Shown here: positions 35,464 through 46,027 of the stretch, piece by piece | How positions within the stretch are numbered: the stretch's first letter is position 1 | Layout: every line of letters starts with the position of its first letter | NCBI GenBank assembly: GCA_027604705.1 | Contig: JADHYV010000002.1 | Span: 186,001 to 250,000 of the forward strand | DNA: 64,000 nucleotides | Reading direction: 5' to 3' | DNA from: Allomyces arbusculus | Taxonomy: Eukaryota > Blastocladiomycota > Blastocladiomycetes > Blastocladiales > Blastocladiaceae | Notes under the pieces: generated by a model | What the model was told of the DNA's origin: nothing | What the model saw: the letters and a program-made list of their open reading frames with translations, nothing else | Database searches by the model: none | Made by a program: the position numbers and the translations under genes

Positions 35464-36374
35464 TCAATCGGTCTTGGTCTTTTTCTTGGTGGGAGTAGAG
35501 CCTGGTGCGGCACTGGCCGGGATATGGTGAGCAATGTGTCGCGCGCCCTGGGAGATCAGTGCAAGCGGAACGACAATCCTACACGAGTCAAAATCATTCA
35601 TCAGATTGTAAAGAACCTGTGATAGCGATGAAAGCACGCCTGTGGCTACAACGCACCACGGAAGGTTCATTGCGACCATGTAGCCCCAGAAATAGATCGG
35701 TTCCGGGCGCGAGTGCGCTGCGTCGCCCGCGAGACCCATGACCATGTACATGGCGCAACTGAACAAATGCATTGACGAAATGACGAGCTGCAGCGGCCAC
35801 TGGATCGAACGGCCGCGGGCAATGGCGACCGCGCACGCGACCGCGAGTGGGCCGAGAACGACCTGGCACGTCGCATACAACGGGTGGAGAAGTAAGAGAC
35901 CGACCTCCTGCAGCACACGCGATCACAATTCGGCCTGTCACGTACCACGGTCAGGGCCTCAGCCGCGACGACGGCGGGATCGTTGGCGAGATACCGCGAG
36001 TCGCCGAGCGCGTACTCCTTCCACATTTGCGCAAGGAGCGACGACGACCCGGCAATGGTCGTGCTGGTTGCAACAAAGTATCCCTCAAAGACCAGATGCA
36101 GGCCAGCGTTAAGAGTAAACCAGAGGAAGCGCAAGCGGCCACCGCGCGGTGGACGCGCGACCACGAATGCCGACACGAGCAAAGCAGCGAGGCCCGCAGC
36201 GAAACCGCCGAGAATTGACGCGTGAGAGAGGGTGTTGGGCACATAATGCGGCAGGCGCAGCGTTGCCGGGAAGTACGGATGCGCAGTCAGAAGCGGTACA
36301 GCTTCTGCGACAGGCACCGACGCGGTGCAGCTGCTGGCGCCGCCGGACGCGGAGGGGCGCCAGAGTTGGTCCAT
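35464..36374 (-). CDS. EBP: EBP-type 3-beta-hydroxysteroid delta8-delta7 isomerase
   Basis: ER sterol isomerase moving the 8(9) double bond to 7(8). Exons 36374-35946, 35862-35657, 35578-35464 (introns 83 and 78 nt) give 249 residues, near the usual 220-240. Family motifs: HPYFPATLRLPHYVPN, a TM segment, LHLVFEGYFV, MWKEYALGDSRY, then VVLGPLAVACAVAIARG, LQLVISS, YFWGYMVAMNLPWIVVPLAL. Four to five hydrophobic segments fit the EXPERA fold. Both introns were placed by restoring the blocks GPLAV and MNLPWIVVP, and their donors are GTACGT and GTGCGT. The C terminus is Lys-rich (KKKTK), as in ER proteins. Dikarya use the unrelated ERG2 for this step. EBP fits a lineage reported to make cholesterol-type sterols (Allomyces). 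Confidence 0.9.
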
Positions 36375-36758
36375 GGTGTCGAAGAAGAGAATGCTGCAAG
36401 TAATCGCACTGAGCAGCCTGCTAACGAGCTCGCGCGGTTTTCGACGCGACGTTGCTGATAGCAAGGCAGCGCCCCGTCCGTGTCTGTGATCTCTGTGGCG
36501 TAGAAATAGGCGTCGGTGCCGGCTGCGGTGCCGACGTGGCGGCCTGTTCAATCTGTCAGTGCGCCCTGCCGCGTGTCCTGCTTCGCCAGACGACCGCACC
36601 GACCCCATCGTCGCGTTCGCCCCGCAGTACCACCGCTCTCTCCAGCTGTTCTCTAGTGCCAGTCGATCCAGAACCTCCACGGAGACCGAGGTCAAGCGCA
36701 CGACAGTACTCAGCACGCTGCAGCGAACGCACCAGCAACCCGCGCGCGACTGCCAGCC
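36375..36758. other. Divergent intergenic region EBP / lectin
   Basis: 384 bp between divergent starts; likely bidirectional promoter. No TATA box or repeat noticed. Confidence 0.45.
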
Positions 36759-38509
36759 ATGGTCAAGATCAAGCGCGTCGGCGCGTCACGTCGACATGTC
36801 GACGGCATGGCCGTACTCTTGATTGCAACCATCGCCGTTCTCTTCTCGGCACTCCAAGTTCCACTCGCTGCTGCCAACCCTGACGCCGTTGCCGCGCTCG
36901 ATCCGACCGCAGGCGGCCGTGTGCCTGCGCACCGTCGGCACGAGTACCGCCACTCGCTGCGCAGGCCCTTCAACCTGCGCGTGCCCGGCACGCCGCCCAG
37001 CGCCGCAGGTGAACTGCCGCACTATTCGGTGCACGGCACTGCCGCGGTCCTGCCAGGCGACGACCCTCGCGCGCTCCGCGTCGTTCCCGGCGTTCCCCTC
37101 GCGCGGGGTCTGGTGCGCTCGGCGCGTGCCCTGTTTGATGACAGTACTACGGGCTCGCAGCTGAGGGCCGCTCAGGGCTGGGAGATGGTTGCGGCATTGC
37201 GGATTGACCCATCGGACGCGACGCGTGCGGCTGCGGCTGCGGGTCATGGGCTTGGGGATATGCCGCAGGCCGGGATTGGTGCGGCGCTGTGGGTCACGTC
37301 GACGCCGGTGGAAGTCATGACCGACGAGTTGGCGCACGAGGGGGTCGCAGGCGCGTTTGCCGTGCCGAGCCCGCACGACGGGCTGCGCGTCTCGCTCGAG
37401 CCGGTGCCGACGCGCGACCATCCCGGTCGAGTGCGGATCGCGGCCGAGCTGTCGTTCCAAATGGCTGGACAGGTGGTTGATCTCGGAGGTATGGTGCTCT
37501 CGGCTGTCTCCGCCGCTGTTGATCCAGTTCAGGAAGCTGATTGCATTTGTCGCTTGCAATAGCGTGCATGCGTGACTTCCGCGACCGCACGGGCGCCCCA
37601 CCGCTGATCGCTGTCGCCTACCGCGCACGCACGCTCACCGTGCACACGGATCTCTCGGGTACCGGCAAGCAATTCACGTCCTGCGTCAGCCACGACCACG
37701 TCGACTTGCCTCGGCGCGGCGGTTTCGTGGCCGTCTCGGCGCAAAACGGCAAGACCGACCGCGCCGACATTGTCGACTTGTACGCGCTCGACGTTTACTC
37801 GCTCGACCCGCCGCCCAAGACGGCGCGCAAGCCCGACCCGGCCGTGAACCCCATGAACCCCGACCTGCCCATGGTCGACGCATCGTCGGTCTCGTACATC
37901 CCGCCGGCACTCGACCAAAAGACGGTTGACCATATTCACGAAATTGAGGCCAAGGTGCGCGCGCTCAAGCAACAGCTCGAGGATGCGGCGACGGCGGCGG
38001 CGGCCAGCAACCGCCCGGCACCTGGCGCCGCGGCGGCAGCGCCGGAGTCCGGGCACAAGGTGGACGGTGCCAGTATCGCCGCTGAAGCGTACATTGTCGA
38101 GGCGATGATCAAGAAGGTCGAGGACCGTGTCACCGAGGCCTCGGCCGAGATCGCAACTATCAAGGCTTCGCTCAACGACGTGCGCGACCACATGGTAAGA
38201 CGCATCGCGCACATGGAGGCAGCATTGCGGTCGTACCATGCCGCGCTCGAGTCAAAACTCGGGAGTATGGCACAGCTCGCGGATACGCGGCATGCCGACA
38301 ATTTGCGCGGGCACCAGGACACGGTCGCTACGATTCGCGTGGCTATTGACGATGCGGTGCGCGCCGCCGAGCTTCGGGCCGCGCAGCAGGCGAGTGGTGC
38401 CGGGACGACGGTGATGGTCGTGATTGGACTGCTGGGCGCGCTGGGCGCGGCCGCCACCGGGTATACCAAGTGGGCCAAGCGTGACGACGGGTTCAAAAAG
38501 TTTTTGTGA
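36759..38509 (+). CDS. L-type lectin cargo receptor (ERGIC-53/Emp47 type)
   Basis: Cycling ER-Golgi cargo receptor for glycoproteins. Exons 36759-37488 and 37563-38509 (intron 74 nt) give 558 residues. A hydrophobic signal sequence (MAVLLIATIAVLFSALQVPL) follows a short basic leader. The luminal lectin domain is divergent but keeps GAALWVTSTP and, across the intron, LGACMRDFRDRTGAPPLIAV, YRARTLTV, SCVSHDHVDLPRRGGFVAVS. A stalk with coiled coil (ALDQKTVDHIHEIEAKVRAL onward) leads to one membrane span (TTVMVVIGLLGALGAAATGY). The cytoplasmic tail ends KKFL, very close to the KKFF transport signal of ERGIC-53. Several sugar-binding residues in the N-terminal half are not obvious, so glycan binding is uncertain. 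Confidence 0.88.
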
Positions 38510-39142
38510 CGCGCATACGCGTCGTAGTCGTAGTGAGAGCAATCAATTTTTAAGTTGTATGACCTGCATCGTTTGGCATTTTCATGTATCTCTCCAACTT
38601 GCGGGCCGACTCGGGCCGCTTGCATTCCGCACGAGTGCTTCTCAATCGAGTTGCGGGCAATGAGTTGTGGGCTGGTGCGCAAGAGTGTGCAAACTGGAGG
38701 CGCCCTGTGGACTCAAGGCCCGGCATGAGCGAAATCCCCTCGTTCGTGCACGCGAGAAACGCACAACAGCGCGCCGTTTCCCGCCGGATCAGTCGCGCGC
38801 GCGGCGCACCAAATCGAATATCGGCCCTCCGTCGGAGCTCCTGGCATTCAGCGAGAAGAGGGGACGACGAGGGCAAGAGCAGATCTGGCCGATCACAAAT
38901 CGCGTCTCTCAGCGGACCGTCTCGTGTACGCCGGGCGCAACGACGCGCCGGAGGCTCTCGGAGCTCGTCCCTTTCCATCTCAGCAAGGATCAACAATCAC
39001 CACTAACTAACATGCGGGGGCACGACCTCCACCTCCACCTCAACCACGACCAAACGCGACGCGACGCCATAAATAGCGTCGGAGCCCGTGCCCTGTCGTC
39101 TCCGCATCAGCACTACCAACACCACATCAATCAAGAATCATC
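38510..39142. other. Intergenic region, lectin 3' end to P450 copy 1
   Basis: 633 bp of noncoding sequence. It holds the lectin 3' UTR and, at 39068-39075, a TATA-like element for the first P450. Open frames here are shadows without domain sequence. Confidence 0.5.
39068..39075 (+). promoter_or_regulatory. TATA-like element of P450 copy 1
   Basis: CATAAATA lies 68 bp before the ATG, a similar spacing to the TATAAATA before P450 copy 3. Confidence 0.5.
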
Positions 39143-40828
39143 ATGGACCTCACAGCCTACCGGCTCACTGCTGCTCTGTACCAGCTCCCCACGGGCGCGA
39201 CCGAATTCCTTGCCACGTCGCTGCCGGCCGCCATGAACTCTGCCAAGACCGTTTCGCCAGTGCCCGCGCTGCAGGTTGCCGGAGCCCTCACCGCCACTGT
39301 TGCCGTGTACCTCGTCGCCAAGGCGTTGATGGCGCCGCGTGCGCTCCGTAAACTTGCCTGCGTCGGCCCCTTGACCACCATTCGCGTCATGCTGCGCAAG
39401 CTCGGGTTCCTCGAGACGGCCATGACGCTGACCGACCTTGCGCGTCAAGATGCCGAGGAGCGCAATCTGATTGATCAAGGCGAGCCCGTGCCCGGCGTCT
39501 GGCTCTCATGGTTTGGCGACTGGGTTGTATCGCTCGCCAATCCGGCAGACGTCAAGCAGGCCATGACGGACGTGGCCACGTTTGAGAAAGCCATGTTCAA
39601 CGAGGTCGGGCTTCATTTGCAGCACGGATTTTTTTGGCAGCAACATCGTCACGTCCAAAGCGCACGAATGGAAGCGGCATCGCAAGGTCGTCAACTCGGC
39701 GTTCCGTCGCGGCTGGTCGACGCATTTCTTTGGCGATGCGGGTCGCGATTTGATCGCCGAGCTTGACAAGTTGGCCGCGCGCAGCGAGGCCCTGGACCCG
39801 GCCGACTGGATGCACCGCGCCGCGCTCGACATTCTGTGCGTCGCTGCGTTTGGCGACCCGATGCACGCCATGTCGCATCCCGGCACGGAGCTGCTCACGC
39901 TCTACCACGACCTGATGAGCGACGTGTTTGACCAATTTGGCAACGTCCTGCCGATCACGCGGCTGTTATCGAAGCACAAGACGCAGCAGAACATCGACGC
40001 GTTTAACAAGTACTTGTTCTCGATTATTGACAAGAAGGCGGCCGCCATGGCCAAGACGGCGGCCATTGGCGAGGACGACGACGAGCAGCGCTCGCGTCGC
40101 AATTTGCTCGAGCTCATGATTGCCGCCGCTCGCGACGAGACGTTTTCGCGAGAGGATCTGCGCGCCAACTTGCTCATCTTTTTCCTCGCGGGCCACGACA
40201 CCACGGCGAACGCGCTCTGCTACGCGATCTACCTTCTCGGCCTGCACCCCGAGATTCAAGCCAAGGCGCGCGCCGAAGTCCTCAAGGTCATGGTGCTCGA
40301 CGAGGACGACGCCACGTCGGTCCCAGCGTGCGACGCGCCCTACCCGACCAACGCGCAGCAGACGCAGCTGCACTATGTGACCCAAGTGATCAAGGAAACG
40401 ATGCGGTTGTTCCCGAGCGTCGGTCAGATCCCGTTCCGTCGCACAACGCGCGATGTGCAACTCGCATCCAACGGCATGACATTGCCGCGCGGGACCATGG
40501 CCATTGCGACCTCGTGACGCTTCAGCGGTCGCCGCGATGGTGGGGCCCAACAGCTGCCAAGTTTGACCCGGACCGGTGGGCCGAGGGCGACGCGGCGATG
40601 CATCCGACTGACTGGGCGTGGGCGCCGTTCAGCGGCAGGCCGCGCATGTGTATGGGGTCGCAGTTTTCGTTGATCGAGCAGCGCGTGCTCTTGGCTATGC
40701 TCTTGGCCCGGTACGAGTGGCACACAGTCGGCGACGAGGCGGCGCTCAAAGGGATGCCGCGGACCGTGTCGGGGTTGTTGCTGCAGCCCATTGGGATCCG
40801 GGTGCTGATGCACCGGCGCGGTGAGTAA
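39143..40828 (+). pseudogene. Cytochrome P450, copy 1 of a tandem trio, frame broken twice
   Basis: The frame matches copies 2 and 3 along its whole length but is interrupted twice. There is one extra T in the run 39629-39635 (seven T where six would keep frame) and one missing base near 40510-40515, just before TLQRSPRWWGP. All P450 landmarks remain: N-terminal membrane segment, WKRHRKVVNSAFRRGW (C helix), AGHDTTANALC (I helix), KETMRLFPS (ExxR) and the haem-thiolate loop FSGRPRMCMG. The two shifts compensate, so the ends are in the same frame. It may be a young pseudogene or, given the homopolymer, an assembly error. It keeps a TATA-like element upstream. Substrate unknown; probably a microsomal monooxygenase. 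Confidence 0.75.
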
Positions 40829-41580
40829 TGCCTGATGCGACGCGATATTTTAGCGCGGCCTGTCACAGCCGCATTGATCTGTGGGCTTGGGTCGCATTGT
40901 TGGGCACGCATGCCACATCTGTTGTTGTAGATGTATTTACCTGTATTAAGCGATGGAAGCGCGAGAAGCGCGAAAGCAACAGTCTGTTTTGTAAATACAG
41001 CTCCGGTTTCATCATGACCGCTATCATTCCTTTTCTACAACAAGAGACACGAGCAAGAGCGGAGGCAGGGAATCATAATGCATCGCAAAACTCGATATTT
41101 TTTTGACTGGACGTTTGCGGACGTACACCGGACGCAGGGACGCGTCGCGACAACATGAGCGAGGCCCAGGCGTCGATGCCTGTATTGCATGAACGCCTGG
41201 CACGTTATCGTGCGGGTGTTGTCGGTTGCAACGTCCCGCAGCGGCCTGCAAGTGCGGCGACAACCGGCGCCCCCATAGTCGGGCGTTGGCCCGCAACATC
41301 AACAAAGCTCAGTTGCAAAGGCTCGTGGATCTCAAACGGGGTCCCCTCTGTCAACAAAAATGTGGTGGCGACCAACGGAGCGCTGTTTGTGCAAAGCCCA
41401 GAGCACGCGGGCAAAGTCGGCGACCCCCAGCCAGCACCGCCAGTTTGTTGGTCCCTTCCGACGACCAGCAAATCAACAAACCTCCAGTTGGCCACGACCA
41501 ACGATGTGAAGACGAGGCACGCGTCCAACCGTCATTTTGCACCAGAGCCAGGATCAAGTCCCTCCCAAGCATCGCAAACC
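40829..41580. other. Intergenic spacer between P450 copies 1 and 2
   Basis: 752 bp. The first 200 bp resembles the sequence after copy 2 (for example around GCGGCCTGTCACAGCCGC). Positions 41212-41424 are a diverged duplicate of 43692-43887 upstream of copy 3. The frame of copy 2 is open back to 41155, but the duplicate before copy 3 is not, so I treat this as noncoding. Confidence 0.6.
41212..41424. repeat. Duplicated P450 upstream segment, copy A
   Basis: Pairs with 43692-43887. Shared blocks include GCGGGTGTTGTCGGT, CAACGGGGTCCC (with one difference) and CGGGCAAAGTCGGCGAC in the same order, at similar distance from the following P450 start. It shows the duplication unit included 5' flanking DNA. 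Confidence 0.75.
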
Positions 41581-43263
41581 ATGATGGAGACGACGACATC
41601 GCAGCTCATCGCGACTTTACACGACCGCCTCCCTACCGGCGCGTCCCAGTTCCTCACTGCGTCCCTGCCGGCCGCCGTCGCAACCACCAAGGCCATTGTA
41701 CCGTCGCGCGCGCTGCGCATTGCCGGTGCGCTCGCTGCCGCTGTTGCGACGTACCGTATCATCAAGGCCCTCACGGCGCCGCGCGCTTTGCGCTCGCTCG
41801 CACGCGTCGGTCCTTTGACGACGATTCGCGTCATGCTGCGCGGACTCGGGTTCATGGAAACGGTCGATGTCCTGAACGAGATTGTGCGGCAAGACGCCGA
41901 GCGTCGCGGTCTGATTTTGCCGGGCGAGCCCATACCCGGGGCCTGGTTGGCGTGGTTTGGAAACTGGACGGTCACGCTCGCGAACCCGGCCGACGTCAAG
42001 CAGATGGTGACTGATCCGGCCACGTTTGAGAAAGTCATGTTTGACGAGGTCGGGCTCGATTTGCAGCACCAATTTTTCGGGACCAACGTCGTCATGTCGA
42101 ACGGGGAGGAGTGGAAACGGCACCGCAAAGTCGTCAACTTGGCGTTCCGTCGCGGCTGGTCGACCCACTTTTTCGGGGATGTGGGCCGTGACCTCATTGC
42201 CGAGCTCGACAAGTTGGCCACGCGCAACGAGACAATGGACCCGTCCGACTGGATGCACCGGGCCGCGCTCGACGCGCTGTGCGTCGCCGCGTTTGGTGAC
42301 CTGTTGCACGCCGTCAGCAACCCCGACACGAAGCTGCTCAACCTCTACCACGACTTGCTGCGCGATATCTTCAACCAGGTCGGCAACATCTTGCCGATTA
42401 CGCGTCTGTTCTCACGCCGCACGACGCTGAAGCGCATCGACGACTTCAACGCGTTCCTCTTCTCAGTCATTGACAAAAAATCGGCCGAGATGGCGGCCAC
42501 TTCGTCGATTGAGGACGACAACGACGAGCAGCGCGCACGTCGCAATTTGCTCGAGCTCATGATCGCCGCGGCACGCGACGAAACGTTTTCGCGCGAGGAC
42601 TTGCGCGCAAATCTGCTCGTGTTCTTCCTCGCAGGGCACGACACGACAGCCAACGCGCTATGCTACGCAATCTACCTGCTCGGTCTCCACCCCGAGGTAC
42701 AAGCCAAGGCGCGCGCTGAGGTGCTCGACGTGATGGGCCTCGTGAGCGCCGCGTCAGTTCCCGTACGCGACGCGCCGTACCCGACCAACGACGAGCAGAC
42801 ACAACTGCACTACTTGACCAAGGTCATCAAGGAAACGATGCGTCTGTTCCCAAGCATCGGCAACATCCCGTTCCGCCGCGTGACCAAGGACGTGACGTTG
42901 GCCTCGAACGGCATGCTCCTGCCGCGCGGCACCATCACCGTCGTCGATCTGATCGCCTTGCAGCGTTCCCCGCGGTGGTGGGGTCCGACCGCGGCCAATT
43001 TTAACCCCGACCGGTGGGCCGATGGAGACGAGGCGATGCACCCAACCGACTGGGCGTGGGCACCTTTCAGCGGCGGGCCGCGTATTTGCATGGGGTCGCA
43101 GTTCTCGCTGATTGAGCAGCGCGTGATCTTGGCTATGCTCTTGGCCCGTTACGAGTGGAACACGGTCGGCGATGAGGCGGCGCTCAAGGGGATGCCGCGG
43201 ACCGTGTCGGGGCTATTGCTGCAGCCGATTGGGATTCGCGTGCAAATGCGCCGGCACGAGTGA
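41581..43263 (+). CDS. Cytochrome P450, tandem copy 2
   Basis: Single exon, 560 residues. The start at 41581 (or the next codon) is aligned with the methionine of copy 3. An N-terminal hydrophobic anchor (ALRIAGALAAAVATYRIIKAL) is followed by a microsomal P450 fold: WKRHRKVVNLAFRRGW, I helix AGHDTTANALCYAIYLLG, KETMRLFPSIGNIPFRR (ExxR), PERF-like FNPDRWADGD and the haem-thiolate loop FSGGPRICMGSQFSLIEQ with its cysteine. Family-level substrate cannot be assigned. The region that aligns with the TATA box of copy 3 lacks a TATA motif (reads GTGAAGAC), so this copy may be expressed differently. Confidence 0.93.
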   Translation: MMETTTSQLIATLHDRLPTGASQFLTASLPAAVATTKAIVPSRALRIAGALAAAVATYRIIKALTAPRALRSLARVGPLTTIRVMLRGLGFMETVDVLNEIVRQDAERRGLILPGEPIPGAWLAWFGNWTVTLANPADVKQMVTDPATFEKVMFDEVGLDLQHQFFGTNVVMSNGEEWKRHRKVVNLAFRRGWSTHFFGDVGRDLIAELDKLATRNETMDPSDWMHRAALDALCVAAFGDLLHAVSNPDTKLLNLYHDLLRDIFNQVGNILPITRLFSRRTTLKRIDDFNAFLFSVIDKKSAEMAATSSIEDDNDEQRARRNLLELMIAAARDETFSREDLRANLLVFFLAGHDTTANALCYAIYLLGLHPEVQAKARAEVLDVMGLVSAASVPVRDAPYPTNDEQTQLHYLTKVIKETMRLFPSIGNIPFRRVTKDVTLASNGMLLPRGTITVVDLIALQRSPRWWGPTAANFNPDRWADGDEAMHPTDWAWAPFSGGPRICMGSQFSLIEQRVILAMLLARYEWNTVGDEAALKGMPRTVSGLLLQPIGIRVQMRRHE

Positions 43264-43691
43264 TGGCCGGCGCGTGTAATCCATGTCGCGATGTGGCAAG
43301 TTGGTGCGGTCTGTCACGGCCGCTTAGGGCTTTGGGTTTGGCGTGGTCTCGTTGTTGGACGCGCGCGTGCCGCAGTTGTTATTGTGGAGTATATATTTGC
43401 ATCAAAGAATGAAGAAATCAAACGAGTGTCTTTTGGATGAAACTGCAGCGACGGCTTCATCAGGACCGCGATCATTCCCTTCTACTTCCTGGTCGCAACC
43501 GTCAAAACGCAAACGGACACAGCGCCAATCCCGTATACTGTTGCTGTGGATGAGCTCGTCGGCTGTGCGCATCTCGACCTTGTCAGACGTTTGTGGGCAT
43601 GCGCTTACTGTGGGGACTCCTCGCGACAAAATGCAGGGCCAGGTGCTGCTGGCGCCTTAGAAGATGAGTGCTCCTGCTGGCGCACTGTCGC

Positions 43692-43887
43692 GCGGGTGTT
43701 GTCGGTCGCAACGCATCGCAGCGGCTTGCAGCCGCGGCGGCAACGGGTGCCCCGCAGCGAACATCAGCAAAACGAAGCTTCACAAAAACGGATCTTCAAC
43801 GGGGTCCCTCCGTGCCAAACAAAATCTGGTGCCCTCAACAAGGCGCGTGTTGCACAAAGCCCGCAGCACACGGGCAAAGTCGGCGAC
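43692..43887. repeat. Duplicated P450 upstream segment, copy B
   Basis: Partner of 41212-41424, with small indels between the copies. Confidence 0.75.
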
Positions 43888-43984
43888 TCGCACCATCAAC
43901 AACCCAGCCAGCCAACCCCACTTTGTGCTGATCCCTTCTGACCAGCACGATCAACAGACGAACTGCCCGCAACAACTGCAACGA

Positions 43985-43992
43985 TATAAATA
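43985..43992 (+). promoter_or_regulatory. TATA box of P450 copy 3
   Basis: TATAAATA, 79 bp upstream of the ATG at 44071. Confidence 0.65.
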
Positions 43993-44070
43993 CCAAGCGC
44001 CGCGTCCTGTCGCCATCTGCACCACCAGCACCACCAATCAAGTTTCCACCAGGCTGCATCGCAAACTACC

Positions 44071-45753
44071 ATGGAGACCACCTCGCAGCTCGTCGCGTCA
44101 TTACACGACCGACTCCCAGCTGGAGCGTCCGAGTTCCTCACCGCGTCCCTTCCCGCCGCCGTCGTAACGATCAAGGCCATTTCCCCGTCGCGCGCACTGC
44201 GCATTGCCGGCGCGCTCGCCGCCGCTGTTGCCGCATACAACGTCGTCAAGGCTCTGATTACCCCGCGCGCGCTCCGGCAGCTCGCATGTGTCGGTCCGAT
44301 CACGACGATTCGGGTGATGCTGCGCGGGCTCGGGTTCATGGAAACGTTCGACGTCCTGACCGACCTTGCGCGCCAAGATGCCGAGCGCCGCGGCCTGATC
44401 TTGCCGGGCGAGCCTGTGCCAGGCGCCTGGGTATCGTGGTTTGGCGGCTGGGTCGTGACGCTCGCGAACCCGGCCGACGTCAAGCAGTCGATGAATGACC
44501 CGGCCACATTTGAGAAAGTGATGTTCGACGAGATTGGGCTCGACTTGCATCAACAGTTTTTCGGGAGCAACGTGGTCATGTCGAACGGGGGCGAGTGGAA
44601 GCGGCACCGAAAAGTCGTCAACTCGGCGTTCCGCCGCGGCTGGTCGACGCATTTCTTTGGCGACGCGGGCCGCGATTTGGTCGCTGAGCTCGACAAGCTC
44701 GCGGCGCACAACGAGCCCATGGATCCGGCCGACTGGATGCACCGTGCGGCGCTCGACGCGCTCTGCGTCGCCGCGTTTGGTGATCCGATGCACGCTGTTA
44801 GCAACCCCGACACCAGGGTCCTGAATCTCTACCACGACCTGATGCGTGACATCTTCAATCAAGTCGGCAACGTCTTGCCGATTACGCGCTTGTTCTCGCG
44901 CCGCACGACGCAGATGCGGATCCACGACTTCAACGAGTTTTTGTACCAGATCATTGACAAGAAGTCGGCCGAAATGGCCACCACGTCGTCGATCGACAAC
45001 GACGACGACGAGCAGCGCGCGCGCCGCAACTTGCTCGAGCTCATGATCGCCGCGGCACGCGACGAAACGTTTTCGCGTGAGGACTTGCGCGCAAATCTGC
45101 TCGTGTTCTTCCTCGCAGGGCACGACACGACGGCGAATGCGCTGTGCTACGCAATTTACTTGCTCGGTCTCCACCCGGAAGTGCAGGCCAAGGCGCGCGC
45201 CGAGGTGCTCGACGTGATGGGGCTCGACATGAATGCGGCCTCCATCCCGGCTCAAGACGCGCCGTACCCGACCAACGACGAGCAGACGCATCTGCACTAC
45301 TTGACCAAGGTCATCAAGGAAACGATGCGTTTGTTCCCAAGCATTGGCAACATCCCGTTCCGCCGCGTGACCAAGGACGTGACGCTGGCTTCGAACGGCA
45401 TGCTCCTGCCGCGCGGCACCGTCACGGCCGTCGATCTGATCGCCTTGCAGCGTTCCCCGCGGTGGTGGGGCCCGACCGCGGCCAAGTTTAACCCCGACCG
45501 GTGGGCCGATGGAGACGAGGCTATGCACCCAACCGACTGGGCGTGGGCGCCTTTCAGCGGCGGGCCGCGTATTTGTATGGGGTCGCAGTTCTCGCTGATT
45601 GAGCAGCGCGTGCTGCTCGCGATGCTGCTCACCCGGTACGAGTGGAGTGTCGTGGGGGACGACGCCGCGCTCAAGGGAATTCCGCGCACGTTGCCCGGGA
45701 TTTTGTTGCAGCCGGTCGGAATTCGCGTACAGATGCGTCGCCGCGGCGCGTAG
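44071..45753 (+). CDS. Cytochrome P450, tandem copy 3
   Basis: Single exon, 560 residues, highly similar to copy 2 throughout (METTSQLVASLHDRLPAGAS at the N terminus). All landmarks are intact: membrane anchor, WKRHRKVVNSAFRRGW, AGHDTTANALCYAIYLLG, KETMRLFPSIGN, FSGGPRICMGSQF with the haem cysteine. A consensus TATA box lies 79 bp upstream. The closest relation to copy 2, including 5' flank, suggests the 2/3 duplication is the more recent one. Endogenous substrate unknown; a xenobiotic, fatty-acid or sterol role is possible but not readable. Confidence 0.94.
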   Translation: METTSQLVASLHDRLPAGASEFLTASLPAAVVTIKAISPSRALRIAGALAAAVAAYNVVKALITPRALRQLACVGPITTIRVMLRGLGFMETFDVLTDLARQDAERRGLILPGEPVPGAWVSWFGGWVVTLANPADVKQSMNDPATFEKVMFDEIGLDLHQQFFGSNVVMSNGGEWKRHRKVVNSAFRRGWSTHFFGDAGRDLVAELDKLAAHNEPMDPADWMHRAALDALCVAAFGDPMHAVSNPDTRVLNLYHDLMRDIFNQVGNVLPITRLFSRRTTQMRIHDFNEFLYQIIDKKSAEMATTSSIDNDDDEQRARRNLLELMIAAARDETFSREDLRANLLVFFLAGHDTTANALCYAIYLLGLHPEVQAKARAEVLDVMGLDMNAASIPAQDAPYPTNDEQTHLHYLTKVIKETMRLFPSIGNIPFRRVTKDVTLASNGMLLPRGTVTAVDLIALQRSPRWWGPTAAKFNPDRWADGDEAMHPTDWAWAPFSGGPRICMGSQFSLIEQRVLLAMLLTRYEWSVVGDDAALKGIPRTLPGILLQPVGIRVQMRRRGA

Positions 45754-46027
45754 GCGCGCAAACGCTCGTCGCCGTGGAGGAGGAGGTGGAGGCCGGAAGG
45801 CGGCCTCGGTGTGGTCGATTGACGTGATATTTTGTCGGTTTGGCTTTCATTTGCCGTTGAGGGGGCCGCGGCCAGCGTGCAGCGGCCAGGAAATCGCGCG
45901 CTTTTGGTGGTGAGCATGCAACAAAAAACTTGAATCTGTTTCGATCGTCACATTTCTGTACAAAAATCGGACGCGTCCTCATGCCATAGCTCGCGGCACC
46001 CCGGCAGATGAACCCGGCACGCGTGTT

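Larger units (their letters stand above)
43264..44070. other. Intergenic spacer between P450 copies 2 and 3
   Basis: 807 bp with the duplicated segment 43692-43887 and a TATA box at 43985-43992. Its beginning resembles the sequence after copy 1. Confidence 0.6.

Noticed and set aside
35908-35945. 38-nt intron in EBP
   Set aside because: Too short for this genome; an 83-nt intron with the same donor restores the conserved GPLAV block.
41155-41580. 142-residue N-terminal extension of P450 copy 2
   Set aside because: The matching upstream region of copy 3 is not open in that frame, and P450s begin with the membrane anchor seen at 41581.
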